From contig NC_049995.1 in the NCBI RefSeq assembly GCF_000003815.2, forward strand, positions 15,916,931 to 15,980,930: DNA of 64,000 bases, read 5' to 3'. This document shows positions 1 through 12,000 of the stretch, piece by piece (position 1 is the first letter of the stretch; the number at the start of each line of letters is the position of its first letter). This stretch comes from Branchiostoma floridae (Eukaryota; Chordata; Leptocardii; Amphioxiformes; Branchiostomatidae). The notes under the pieces are model-generated. The model was not told the DNA's origin, did no database searches, and was given only the letters and a program-made list of their open reading frames with translations. Position numbers and translations under genes: made by a program.

Positions 1-54
1 AAAGAGGGGAAGTATGTCATAATCTAAATTTTACAGAGAGAGCTAGCTGTTTTT

Positions 55-648
55 TTACAGCAACTTGTCTGCCTCCCAGTGCGGCTCATGGCGCGCGTTC
101 CATACAGCATAAGATGACAACATTGCCATACGGCTAATGTCCTTAGAAAGATTCTTGGGTGGTTTAGACTTAACTATCTTAAACAATGTTCTAAGTCTGC
201 TTTTGTTGTCTGGTGTGATTAGTCCCCTGGACCCGATCTCAAAACAGGTGAGAGTGGCTGAAAAGCCTGCAGTTCTCAAGTCTGTCACTAGGGCGCTGTA
301 CTTATTAACCTTCCGGTCATGGCTGGCTTTAATGTTCTGTTCAAAGGGTACAGTCAGCTCATGGATGTGGATAGTCTTCTGTTCTGGCAAATAGATCACC
401 AAGTCTGGTTTCTGGGTAGTGGGCATTGTATGGACCGGGATGGTACCTCCGTTATTCGTGTAACCTTGTATGTCCGCATAGATGGTGGCGTTGATCCGAG
501 AGGGATCAATGGACTCTATGATGCTGTCCGTTATGTGCTTCAGTACTGAGTTGTGTCGGAATGTGTACCGTCCTTGCTGGAGAGAGACGCCGCAGTGGTT
601 CATGCAATGTAAAAGTTGCTGCCAAAGTTTTTCGTGAATAAAACCCAT
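55..648 (-). CDS. Retroelement-derived PD-(D/E)XK-like nuclease fragment
   Basis: Open frame of 197 codons. A block K-P-D-L-V-I-Y, then about 12 residues later H-E-L-T-V-P-F-E, then K-V-N-K-Y, gives the PD...E...K..KY spacing of restriction-like endonuclease domains found at the C-terminus of site-specific non-LTR retrotransposons (R2/NeSL/CRE groups). The preceding R-Y-T-F-R-H-N-S-V-L motif also fits such elements. No reverse transcriptase is visible upstream (higher coordinates), and the ATG end lies at the edge of a repeat copied at 4757, so this is probably a relic rather than a host gene. The family call is from motif pattern only. Confidence 0.5.
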   Translation of the reverse strand: MGFIHEKLWQQLLHCMNHCGVSLQQGRYTFRHNSVLKHITDSIIESIDPSRINATIYADIQGYTNNGGTIPVHTMPTTQKPDLVIYLPEQKTIHIHELTVPFEQNIKASHDRKVNKYSALVTDLRTAGFSATLTCFEIGSRGLITPDNKSRLRTLFKIVKSKPPKNLSKDISRMAMLSSYAVWNARHEPHWEADKLL

Positions 649-1140
649 TGATGAAGAGGCAAGGACGAGGGTTTATAATAGCCTGTATTCAATGGGAGTC
701 GTCATGGTGTGATGATTTGGTCATGATGACACATGTGATGTATAATTAGTGTACAGTCATTTGGGTGGGTCCATTCAACAATGGTAGATCCGTCAGCTAT
801 CATCTTTCATCAGCTTCCCATTCAGTGAGCTCCGAAATTTCATTACAGAAATGGGGGACCGAATTACCGGGCTTTAAAACCAATATAGCTAATGGATGTA
901 TTGTCAACGTTTGGATGGTTCGTGAAGACTCTTACACGTGCGTCACAAAAGCGTAACCATAGTAAGGTTACCATGGCATAGTTACCATAGTAACCAAAGC
1001 AACGTCCTTTCAACAATGGGTACCGACATTTTAATACAGAAAAAGGGAAGCAATTTCGCGGACGGTGAGACCAATACAGTTAATGGCAGGGTTGTTTCAA
1101 TAGTTCATGAAGACTCCTACATGCACGTCACAATGGCATT
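615..1140. repeat. Interspersed repeat, copy 1
   Basis: About 525 bp strongly similar to 4757-5290, with a partial copy at 1693-1960. It contains the landmark 'cagtcatttgggtgggtcc' and a run of short accatagtaac-type units. It abuts and overlaps the start of the nuclease-like frame on the - strand, so it is probably part of the same mobile element. No coding content of its own. Confidence 0.7.
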
Positions 1141-1435
1141 TTTTTATTCAAGAAAAAGAAAATAGGTACATTTGGTACAGATACAAAATAAACACATTAT
1201 AACGTGCAAAATCCATAAGCTACATAAAAAACCTGAGACAGTCAGTCTAAAGAACAAAAGATAATGTCAAGAAATAAAATAACCACCGTTGAAAGAATTC
1301 AGAAATCGAAATATTGACCTTGGTTGGCTAATTAATAACGTACATAATTCAATATCAAATAAATAATATCCCAACTCAGAGGCTCAGTGCTAACGGAAAC
1401 AGTATGTATGTAAAGTAACAAAGGTAACTCAAAAT

Positions 1436-1690
1436 CGGCTGAATAAACTTCAGCAAAAACTCAAAGGCCTTACTGGCTCAGATATTAAGGAATGATAATC
1501 ACAATAACTGAGTATCAGCTGAATAAACATTAAGAAAGACTCAAAAACAACAGTAGCAGGCTAAGATATGAAGAAATAATAACAATAGATGATAAAAACT
1601 TAATATCAACTGAGCAAATATCAACAAAAACTCAAAGGGCTTAAGGGTAGACCCAAATATAAGAAACTAATGGTTGGCAACAATAACTCA
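1436..1690. repeat. Degenerate tandem repeat, about 3 units
   Basis: A-rich, imperfect units of roughly 90-100 bp, each with a variant of 'ctgaataaac..cagcaaaaactcaaagg'. No open frame. The rest of 1140-2400 shows nothing recognisable apart from this and the repeat copy that follows. Confidence 0.45.
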
Positions 1691-1692
1691 TT

Positions 1693-1960
1693 AGTGTACA
1701 GTCATTTGGGTGGGTCCTTTCAACAATGGCAGATCCGTCAGCTATCACCTTTCATCAGCTTCCCATTCAGTGAGCTCCGACATTTCATTGCAGAAACGAG
1801 AGACCGAATTTCCGGGCGATAAAACCAATATAGCTAATGGAAGTATTGTCAACGTTTGAATGGTTCGTGAAGACTCTTACACGTGCGTCACAAAAGCGTA
1901 ACCATAGTAACGTTACCATGGCATCGTTACCATAGTAACCATAGCAAAAATGGGTACGAC
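1693..1960. repeat. Interspersed repeat, partial copy
   Basis: Matches the first half of the repeats at about 750-1000 and 4890-5130, starting with the 'gtgtacagtcatttgggtgg' landmark and ending in the accatagtaac units. Truncated relative to the other two copies. Confidence 0.65.
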
Positions 1961-2632
1961 ATTTTAGTGATATCTGTGTTTGTTATCAATATATGTGGGT
2001 ATTGACATTTGTGGCATTTCTGAAATTTGAATGATCAAAGATGGCAAATATATGAATTTTACTCTTTTATGTAGGAATTGTGTGTATGTGGGAGTGCATG
2101 TGTGTGTGCGCGCATGTGTGTGTGTCTGTGTGTGATGTTTCTAAATTGTTCTAAATAAAGAGATATTTGTACCATTAATTTCACAATGTTTCCAACATGT
2201 ATAGATAGGTTCAAACCTGTTCAAACTTTCATTTTCAATTGTTTGAACAAGTTATATCTTCAGTGACTGAAATATTCTTTTACTTAGAATAGTTCAAACT
2301 TATTACAAATATTATCTAAAAAGTTAACCCTCTCGGTGACTCGGAATCGACTCTAGTTGCCACGGCATGCAACAGTTGATAATCACACTGGGCATCATCA
2401 AATTTTCAAATTTCATTACTCAATATGGCCATTGATATCCCTATGCACTTATTGTATTTCATGGGGGTATTAGGACTCAGGCGTGCGTTACTAACCACGG
2501 GATGTCTGTACAAATAAACAAATGTCCCTTGGGACTTTTTAGTTCGCTTCGAATAAAGGCGACGCCCCTCTAGTGTGTTTGGTTTTTTGTATCTTCGGCC
2601 GCGACGTTTGGGTCGGTCGAACAGGCAAGAAC

Positions 2633-2711
2633 ATGGCCAGGTTGGGTCTAGGCTTGGCTGTTGCCGTTGCGTTTGCCATTTTTCTAGTCGACTCTTCTGA
2701 ACCACCGTCCG
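2633..2711 (+). CDS. Signal-peptide exon, copy A (possible alternative first exon)
   Basis: ATG followed by a hydrophobic stretch (M-A-R-L-G-L-G-L-A-V-A-V-A-F-A-I-F-L) and S-S-E-P-P-S, ending in phase 1 before a normal GTAAG donor. Apart from one silent base in the leader the exon matches the copy at 5992. Splicing to the phase-1 acceptor at 7593 would give the same protein, so this can serve as an alternative first exon. It could also be a leftover of duplication; transcript data are needed to tell. Confidence 0.6.
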
Positions 2712-3182
2712 GTAAGAAACGTTTTCTGTACTTTATAAATGTGTCGAGGGTCGTTTACGTTTTGTGCATGTCTTTGCAACTCTTGTTAACATGTTTCAAA
2801 CAGTGGAAGACCAGTTTATAATTTCACCCGCCATTTTATTTTAAGAATTTCCATTTATGAGAATGAAAGCAGGATGTGTATTGGTTGTCTGAAATAAGAA
2901 CGGGACTGACTTATCTAAAAAGAAAAACGAACTAGCCAACGCTAATAAGGGGGACTGACCATTGGCCGGTACGTCAAGCCTTTGTCGGATACTTATACCT
3001 GTACTGAAAGTAGAAAGTGACATCTGTGTTTGTTATCAATGTATAACTGAGTAACTGACTGTTGAAGTAACATCGAAAATTTCATGGTGACCAGATTTGT
3101 GGCATTTCTGAAATTTGAATGAAGATCAAAGATGGAAAATATATGAATTGTACTCTTTTATGCAGGAATTGTGTGTATGTGG

Positions 3183-3188
3183 GAGTGC

Positions 3189-3219
<31 letters not shown>

Positions 3220-3269
3220 TGTGTATGTGCGCATATGTGTGTGCGCATATGTGTGTGTGTGCGCGCGCG

Positions 3270-3307
<38 letters not shown>

Positions 3308-3319
3308 TGTGCGTGTGAA
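3183..3319. repeat. (GT)n microsatellite
   Basis: About 135 bp of GT/GC dinucleotides. Shorter versions occur at 2085-2140, 5355-5390 and 6500-6560 in related positions of the duplicated cassettes. Open frames of Cys/Val or His/Thr here are repeat artefacts. Confidence 0.95.
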
Positions 3320-3929
3320 CACCAGGCTATTCCATGTGTTGATGTTTTGTACAACACTCAGGCATCGCTTTGTGCTTTCAACAGTTAATGAGAGACATCA
3401 ATTTTTCACTTGTCATCATTAAGACTGACATGGACAATTACAATTACATGTCGCACCGATATTAGCTAGGTGTTTCTGTGGTCTGAGAAGGGACCGCATT
3501 GAAACCTCTTCCCAAAACATCGGAATATTTCTTTCGACCTTATCCTCATAATATGCATATTTGCACGTAAAACAAGGTGGTTGTTATCCATACTTGTTAT
3601 CCATTGAGTCTAGGGTACAGTATTTTTGTTTCATTTCTTTTTCAAAAAGAGCAATACATACCTTCTTACTAATAATAGATGTGTAATGTAATTGGCCACG
3701 GCATGCAACAGTTGATAATTACACTGGGCATCATCAAATTTTCAAATTTCATTACTCAATATGGCCATTAATATCCATGTACACTTATTATGCCCCATGG
3801 AGATGTTTGGACCAAGTCGCGTGTTACTAACCAGAGGATAGAGGTATAAAGACGACGCCTTTCTAGAGTGAGTGTTTGGTTTTTTGTATCTTGGGCCGCG
3901 ACGTTTGGGTCGGTCGAACAGGCAAGAAC

Positions 3930-4008
3930 ATGGCCAGGTTGGGTCTAGGCTTGGCTGTTGACGTTACGTTTGCCATTTTTCTAGTCGACTCTTCTGAACT
4001 ACCGTCCG
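3930..4008 (+). CDS. Signal-peptide exon, copy B (degenerating)
   Basis: Same 79-nt exon as copies A and C, with changes in the leader (V-D-V-T in place of V-A-V-A, and L-P-S in place of P-P-S). The donor is GCAAGA instead of GTAAGA. GC-AG introns are used occasionally, so the exon may still splice, but the added Asp in the hydrophobic core and the weaker donor suggest decay. Confidence 0.5.
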
Positions 4009-4059
4009 GCAAGAAACGTTTACTTTTTGTGCAAATGTGGTTCCATAGTTGCTATCCAC

Positions 4060-4345
4060 TTACTCTAGGGCACGGTACTGGAAGCCCATCTCTCTCCTAC
4101 CCGAAGTCAGGTGCCCATTTACACCTGGAGAGAGGAAAGTAGGAAAGTCGTGTGAAAGGCCTTTCCAAAGGGCACAATATGAGTAGCAATGCAGGATTCG
4201 AAAGCAGGACCTGTCAGCTGCCCATTTTACACCTGGAGAAATGAAAGTAGGAAAGTCATGTAAACTGCCTTTCCCAAGGCACAATATTACTAAGATTCGA
4301 ACCCAAGATCTCTGGTCCAACACCCTGCAGTCACTCCACACGACA
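4060..4345 (-). mobile_element. tRNA-derived SINE
   Basis: Reading the - strand, a pol III-like head (B box close to GGTTCGAATC at about 4300) is followed by a body containing 'ggaaaggc...gactttcctac'. The body carries an internal duplication of about 120 bp. The same arrangement is at 6845-7150; simpler copies are at 5525-5730, 43255-43490 and 52600-52790 (-) and 10985-11105 (+). Confidence 0.65.
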
Positions 4346-4379
4346 GCACCATATTTTTCATGTCTTTTTTATCAAGCAA

Positions 4380-4600
4380 TAAATACCCATTCGCGCGTTA
4401 CTAACCAGAGAATGGTGGCGTAATCTCCCTTGGGACTCTATAGTTCGCTCGCTCAAGGACGAAGGCTTTCCGTTGCGCTTTTTACGTGCCGGAGTGTGAG
4501 TGTTCTGTCTCCCGGTAGGATTCCTCGTTCAGTCTACACTAGAGGTATCCCAGTTATACCTAACACGTTACATGCTATGTGTGTTGTGCGTTTATGAAGG
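4380..4600 (+). repeat. Partial cassette: duplicate of the region just before the mucin exon
   Basis: Matches 7350-7560, including 'gcgctttttacgtgccggag' and 'gtgttctgtctcccggtagg'. It stops before the repeat-coding exon, so this copy of the locus was cut off here. It ends close to a short dispersed repeat 'aggttagacatccaggtaa' that recurs at 34506 and in the discoidin array. Confidence 0.6.
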
Positions 4601-4756
4601 TTAGACATCCAGGTAAACAATATTCAAACACAATTCAATCTCTACAACTGGATAAAAACGGATTTTTACTTCCGGAAGTAAGTAACGACAATGTAACCTG
4701 TAACCCTGTAATTTGGTTACCTTTTATGCAATGTAAAAAGATGTAATTCAGCTCTA

Positions 4757-5290
4757 GGGCTGCCAAAGTTTTTTCGTGAATAAAACCCATTTATGAAGAG
4801 GCAAGGACGAGGGTTTATAGTAGCCTGCATGCAATGAGAGTCGTCATATTGTGATAATTTGGTCATGATGATACCTGTTGTGTATAATTAGTGTACAGTC
4901 ATTTGGGTGGGTCCTTTCAACAATGGCAGATCCGTCAGATATCATCTTTAATCAGCTTCCCATTCAGTGAGCTCCGAAATTTCATTACAGAAATGGGGGA
5001 CCGAATTACCGGGCTTTAAAACCAATATAGCTAATGAATGTATTGTCAACGTTTGGATGGTTCGTGAAGACTCTTACACGTGCGTCACAAAAGCGTAACC
5101 ATAGTAACTTTACCATGGCATAGTTACCATAGTAACCAAAGCAACGTCCTTTCAACAATGGGTACCGACATTTTAATACAGAAAAAGGGAAGCAATTTCG
5201 CGGACGGTGAGACCAATACAGTTAATGGCAGGGTTGTTTCAATAGTTCATGAAGACTCCTACATGCACGTCACAATAGCGTTGCCATAGC
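4757..5290. repeat. Interspersed repeat, copy 2
   Basis: Second full copy of the 615-1140 repeat. Similarity begins inside what would be the N-terminus of the nuclease-like frame and stops abruptly on its left side, showing that this copy lacks the nuclease. Confidence 0.7.
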
Positions 5291-5524
5291 AACGTGGTTG
5301 TCCACCAGGTTCAACAATTGTATGCTTAAGAATAGTAAAAGTTGGCCATGTGTGTTTGTGCATAAGTGTGTGTGTTTGTGTGTGTGTTAGCACGGATATT
5401 AGCTGTTTCTGTGGTCTAAGAAGGGACCACATTGAAACCTCTTACTAAACATTAAGAATGTTTTTTTGTGACATTATCCTTATAATATGCGGTACTTCAA
5501 CGAAAAACAAAGATAGTTGTTATC

Positions 5525-5730
5525 CACTTTGTCTAGGGCACGGTATTGGAAGTCCATCTCTCTCCTTCCCGAAGTGAGGTGCCCATTTTACACCTGGAGA
5601 GAGAAAAGTAGGAAAGTGATGTAAAAGGCCTTTCCAAGGCACAATATTATATAATATACAATATACAACCTCTGGGTTTGGGGCCAAACACCCTACAGTC
5701 ACTCCACACGACAATATCATTTTTTTATTA
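5525..5730 (-). mobile_element. tRNA-derived SINE copy
   Basis: Same family as 4060-4345, without the internal duplication. It carries the 'cactccacacgac' head on its right and the 'ctctctccttcccgaagt' body on its left. Confidence 0.55.
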
Positions 5731-5991
5731 TTTTTTTTAAATTTTGAAATGAGCAATAGATACAATCTTACAAATAATAGACGTGTAATTAGTTGGCCAC
5801 TGCATGCAACAATTGGTAATCACAATAGGATTATGCTCCATGGAGATGTTTGGACCCAGACGCGCCATACTATTAGATGGTATCTGTATTGACTCCCCAG
5901 TTCGCATCGCTCAAGGACGGAGGTTTTCAGGTGCTTTTTTTGTTTTCGCATCTTCGGCCGCGACGTTTGGGTCGGTCGAACAGGCAAGAAC

Positions 5992-6070
5992 ATGGCCAGG
6001 TTGGGCCTAGGCTTGGCTGTTGCCGTTGCGTTTGCCATTTTTCTAGTTGACTCTTCTGAACCACCGTCCG
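5992..6070 (+). CDS. Exon 1: signal peptide (copy C)
   Basis: 79 nt, ATG with a classical hydrophobic leader, ending in phase 1 at a GTAAG donor. Chosen as the main start because it is the nearest of three near-identical copies to exon 2 and has an intact donor. The 5' flank from about 5830 repeats the upstream regions of the other cassettes and of 7320-7450. Confidence 0.75.
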
Positions 6071-9000
6071 GTAAGAAACGTTTTCTGTACTTTACAAATG
6101 TGTCGAGGGTCGTTTACTTTTTGTGCATGTCTTTGCAACTCTTGTCAACATGTTTAAACAGCGGAAGACCAGTTTATAATTTCACCCGCCATTTTATTTT
6201 AAGAATTTTCATGAAAGCAGGATTTGTATTGGGTGTCTGAAATAAGAATGGGACCGACTTATCTAAAAAGAAAAACGAACTAGCCAACGCTAAGGGGGAC
6301 TGACCATTGGCCGATAAGCCAAGCCTTTGTCGGTACAGGTATAAGCTTAGTGACATCTGTGTTTGTTATCAATACATGTGGGTATTGACTGTAGTAACAT
6401 CGACAATTTCAGGGTGACCACATTTAAATTTGTGGCATTTCCAAAATTTGAATGAAGATCTAAAATGGAAAATATATGAATTTTACTCTTTTATGTAGGA
6501 ATTGTGTGTATGTGTGAGTGCATGTTTGTATGTGTGTGCGCGCGTGCGCATGCGTGTGTGTGAACACCAGGCTATTCCATGTGTTGATGTTTTCACAACC
6601 CTCAGGCATCGCTTTGTGCTTTCCACAGTTAATGAGGGACATCAATTTTTGACTTGTCATCATCAAGGTTGAAATGGACAATTACATGTAGCAACAATAT
6701 TAGCTAGGTGCTTCTGTGGTCTGGGAAGGGACGACATTGAAACCTCTTCCTAAAAAATCGGAATATTTCTTTTGACCTTATCCTCATAATTTGCGGTACA
6801 TTGTATTTGCATGCGTACATAAAACAAATGTGGTTCCGTAGTTGTTATCCACTTTGTCTAGGGCATGGTACTGGAAGCCCATCTCTCTCCTACCCGAAGT
6901 CAGGTGCCCAATTTACAACTGGAGAGAGAAAAGTAGGAAAGTCAGGTAAAAGGCCTTTACACAAGGCACAATATGAGTAGCAATGCAGGATTCGAACCTC
7001 TGTCAGATGCCCATTTTACACCTTGAGAAAGGAAAGTAGGAAAGTCATGTAAACTGCCTTTCCCAAGGCACAATATTAGTAGGATTCAAACCCAGGACCC
7101 CTGGGTTCGGGGCCAAACACCCTGCAGTCACTCCACACGACAGCACCATTTTTTTCATTTCTTTCTTCATTTCTTTTATAAAAAGAGCAATACATACCAT
7201 CTTACAAATGATAGGCGTGTAATATAATTGGCCACGGCATCCAACAGTTGATAATCACACTGAGCATCATCAAAATTTCAAATTTTATTACTCAATATGG
7301 CCATTGATATCCCTATGCACTTATTATACTCCATGGAGTTGTTTGGACCCAATCGCGCGTTACTAACCAGAGGATGGTGGTAGAATTTCCCTTGGGACTC
7401 TCCAGTTCGCATCGCTCAAGGACAAAGGCTTTCAGTTGCGCTTTTTACGTGCCGGAGTGTGAGTGTTCTGTCTCCCGGTAGGATTCTTCGTTCGGTCTAC
7501 ACTAGAGTTATCCCAGTTATACCTAACAAGTTACATGCTATGTGTGTTGTGGAATTTGATAATTTGACCGTTGATATTATTTATGCCCTCAGACACAGCA
7601 GCACCGACCAGTGCTCCGGGAGACACAGCAGCACCGACCAGTGCTCCTGGAGACACAGCAGCACCGACCAGTGCTCATGGAGACACAGCAGCACCGACCA
7701 GTGCTCCTGGAGACACAGCAGCACCGACCAGTGCTCCTGGAGACACAGCAGCACCGACCAGTGCTCCGGGAGACACAGCAGCACCGACCAGTACTGATGG
7801 AGACACAGCAGCACCGACCAGTGCTCCTGGAGACACAGCAGCACCGACCAGTACTGATGGAGACACAGCAGCACCAACCAGTGCTCCTGGAGACACAGCA
7901 GCACCGACCAGTGCTCCTGGAGACACAGCAGCACCGACCAGTGCTCCTGGAGACACAGCAGCACCGACCAGTGCTCCGGGAGACACAGCAGCACCGACCA
8001 GTACTGATGGAGACACAGCAGCACCGACCAGTGCTCCTGGAGACACAGCAGCACCGACCAGTGCTCCTGGAGACACAGCTACACCGACCAATGCTCCTGA
8101 AGACACAGCAGCACCAACCAGTGCCCCGGGAGACACAGCATCACCGACCAGTGCTCCGGGAGACACAGCTACACCGACCAATGCTCCGGGAGACACAGCA
8201 GCACCGACCAGTGCTCCTGGAGACACAACAGCACCGACCAGTGCTCCGGGAGACACAGCAGCACCGACCAGTGCCCCGGGAGACACAGCAGCACCGACCA
8301 ATGCTCCTGGAGACACAGCAGCACCGACCAGTGCTCCTGGAGACACAGCAGCACCGACCAGTGCTCCTGGAGACACAGCAGCACCGACCAGTGCTCCTGG
8401 AGACACAGCAGCACCGACCAGTGCTCCTGGAGATACAGCAGCACCGACCAGTGCTCCGGGAGACACAGCAGCTCCGACCAGTGCTCCGGGAGATACAGCA
8501 GCACCGACCAATGCTCCGGGAGACACAGCTACACCGACCAATGCTCCGGGAGACACAGTAGCACCGACCAGTGCTCCTGGGGACACAGCAGCACAGACCA
8601 GTGCTCCCGGATGTGGAGGTATCCTGACGGCTCCCCCTCGAGGTACTGTGACATCACCGAACTACCCCGAGAACTACGGCAACGATGAGACTTGTGAGTG
8701 GACGATCACCGTGGCAGAAGGAAGTGTGATTTTTCTTACGTTTGACAGCTTCCACCTTGAGAACGGTTATGACCATTTGACAATCTACGATAGTGATGCA
8801 ATGTTGCCAAGGTAATGTCTTGAACGGGAAATCAATTTTTTCAGAGTAGAAAAGTTTGGATAAGATGCTGAAATTGAATTCTTGTGTAAATTTTTTCAAG
8901 AATCAAAAGCTTCTTTTTTTTCGGGCAACACAAAAAAAGACAATTATGCTTTACTTTGATTCTCAGCTTAACAGGTGAAACGTCAGTCCACCCCATCACC

Positions 9001-12000
9001 AGTACATCTAACCAGATGTTCGTGAGGTTTACCTCAAACGGGAATAACACGGCCCAGGGGTTCCAGTTCTCCTACATAGATATGGCCAGAGGTGAGGTGT
9101 TTGATTACAGCGATTCACAAATGTTAAAGTTGATCGAGAAATCACCAGAATTCGATTATCATAATATGCTCAAACCAAGGACGTTATATACTCCTTGCTC
9201 AAACTTAGTTAGTTGAGGAATGATGCTTACTAGTCACTACAGAGTTTATTAAATTGCTGCTTTCTTTACTTAACAGGGTGTCCAAAGGACTACGTCCGTA
9301 TTAACGGAGTTTGCTACAAGTTCTTTGCTGAGTATAAGACCTACGATCAGGCCAGGCAGACGTGTGCCATTGACGGGGGACTGTTGGTCATGCCGAAAGA
9401 CAGTGAGACCAACTCTTATTTGGCCAGATTTTTTGGGGATCTCTGGATCGGCCTGAATGACGTCGCTACCGAAGGCCAGTGGGTGTTTGAGGACGGACAA
9501 ACCCTGGAGTCAACCGGCTTCTCCGGCTGGAGTCCCGACGAACCGAGTAATGGATATAATGAAGACTGTGTCGCCCTTTTGGAGGTGTACGGGCAGCTCG
9601 AGTCCGCGTGGAATGATGTGCGTTGCAGCAGGACGACGTCATTCATTTGTCAGATTATAGATCACGGTATGCGTTACATCAGGGCAAATTTCAGTATTTC
9701 CGGACTCGCGCACATGGCCTACGCCTACTCTGAACTGTAGGCTAAACTGCATCTAAACTGATTAGGTACCCTTGGCAAAAGTGCTTGTAAAAATGTTTTT
9801 CTTGGGATATGTTTGAATTTTGGAGGGGCATATTACAGGTAAGGGTTGTAACCTCTATGTTGTGTTGAAAAAACAGATTTTAGTAATATTTGTGGTTGCA
9901 ATAGGTGATTTGGTGTTGTTTACAGGCAGTGAAAAGGAACCTATGTTTTGATCCCGTATAACATATTTCTACCGTAAATTTTGTCCTCGTTTTATCGTCA
10001 AATGATACCTTAGAGGCCGGACAACCATACCAATGTCAGTTTTTCATGTTCTAAAACTCAGGTAGGTGATTCTTGACAGCCTCTTTCTGTCATGATTCCC
10101 ATTGTTAACAACAGGCAGTCTAAATAACGAAATTTTCCCATCACCAAGCAACATTATCATCATAATTGATAAGTCATTATATTTCAACCATACCATAGGT
10201 ATACCTGTACCATCGTTTTACAACCAGGTATTGACCTGAAATCGGGTATAAGAGTAAGTAACAATTTTGGCACACAGTAAAACAAAATGCTTAATTTTGC
10301 GATTTTGGGGCCATTTTTTTGACAAACATTTTTGGCTGCTGTACCCTCCTTTACAACCAAACGACCTGAAATGTGGTAAAGGGGTGCTCTAGATATTTAT
10401 TCAAATGACTCATGTTAACGTTACTAAACTGGACAATGCTTTAGTCACCAGTATCTTGTGCAATATAGACTGATTTAACTAAATTCAAGAACCATTGAAG
10501 TTTAATGTATTTTTTAAAATTATATTTCAAGTTGTTTTGTTCTTGTAAATATCGAATTAAGTAAACCTTTATCAATACTATCTTATGAACTATGGACATT
10601 ATTTTTGCCCTTTTCCAGCCCTTTTGACTCCCAGGAACTGTGCGGATCTGTACGTTCTCGGGGCTCAGGAAAGCGGCACCTACTCTGTCGGCTACCCGGA
10701 ATCATTCCAGGTGTACTGTGACATGGACACGGATAGCGGTGGGTGGACGGTCATACAGCGGCGGCAGGACGGGTCGGTGCCGTTCAACAACACCTGGGAC
10801 CAGTACGTGCAGGTACGCCAAATAACAGTTACTCAGGCAACTGTACACAGTTTTGCAAAAGGCCAAACGTTTCAGATAGCACCCACTGCCTTTCGTCAGT
10901 GACACCAAGGAGGTATTGTTTAAGACCATGATTTATACCCTAATTATAAAGGCACTTACTATATAATACAATAGATAGATCATGTGATATCGCGTGGCGT
11001 GATTGGCAGCGCGTTGGGCTCCGGCCCAAGAGGTCCTGAGTTCGAGTCCCGCTGTGCTACCCGTAGGAAAGGCACTTTACACGACTTTCCTCACCTAACT
11101 AAGATGTATATGAGTACCTAGCTAGTGGCTGATATTTAATTTTATTATAGATTTAATATTATTCGGTAAATAGGGATCTAATTTGTATAAGCAATGGCGA
11201 AATGTTATGACCCAACTCCGGGCATATGAAATAGAATGTAATGAGTAACACATTTATGTCTACAGACATCATTCTACATAACAAACCTGGTTTATTTGGC
11301 AAAGGTATGTGTTCGTGGAACTCTAGTTACGTATATTTTGGCTCCCTGTACCCTGGTATTACAGCCAAATGACCTGAGACCTTGCACACAGGTGCTTTGA
11401 TCATATGCCCACATAGGTGCAATAACAGTTTTGTCATATAATTTTGTGATTTTTGGCCATTTTTTAAAAAAAGGACATTTTTGGCTCCTGTACCCTCGTT
11501 TTACAACTAAACGACCGGAAATTTGGTATGGGAGTTTCCTTCACATATGCGCACATGGATGCAATAACGATTTACACATACAGTACAACAAAATGCCTAA
11601 TTTTACGATTTTTTGGCCATTTTTTTTTACAAAAATAGAACATTTTTGGCTCCTGTACTCTCGTTTACAATCAAATGACCTGAAATTTGGTAAAGGGGTG
11701 CTCTAGATATTTATTCAAATGACCCATGTATAAATTTTTGGCACAACCCACTTCAAAATGATACATTGGGGGATTTTTTTGTCATTTTCCAATAGCCAAA
11801 GACATGTCTATATACCTTAATTAAAAACTTATTTGGCAACCATTCGCGTAGCCTGATTCAATATCCTGAGGAGGATTCGGCAGCCAATCAGCAAGCCTGA
11901 TGTTATCTGGAAGAGTCCATTCCTGCCTGTAGGGGTTAATTTTTTAAATTCATCTTTGGACTTGTGATTATGTTAAGTCTTTCAGTGGGAGTATTTTTGG

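Larger units (their letters stand above)
2395..3420 (+). repeat. Promoter/first-exon cassette A
   Basis: Copy of the segment at about 5790-6660. It contains an upstream region, a signal-peptide exon (2633-2711) and a downstream intron with a GT microsatellite. Landmarks shared with the other cassettes are 'gttcgc(at)cgctcaaggac'-type upstream sequence and 'cgcgacgtttgggtcggtcg' just before the ATG. It is one of three tandem cassettes that precede the chimeric receptor gene. Confidence 0.7.

Noticed and set aside
3082-3422. Cys/Val- and His/Thr-rich frames
   Set aside because: Translations of the GT microsatellite.
7581-8586. Long frames in other frames and on the - strand over the 30-bp repeat
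   Set aside because: A 30-bp period keeps every frame open if one unit has no stop. Only the frame that continues into the CUB domain and matches splice phases is coding.
7592-8611. CRISPR-like array
   Set aside because: Units are contiguous with no spacers, in frame and protein-coding, in a eukaryotic context.
10985-11060. tRNA gene
   Set aside because: A and B boxes are present but there is no full cloverleaf, and a SINE body follows; several related copies occur in the window.
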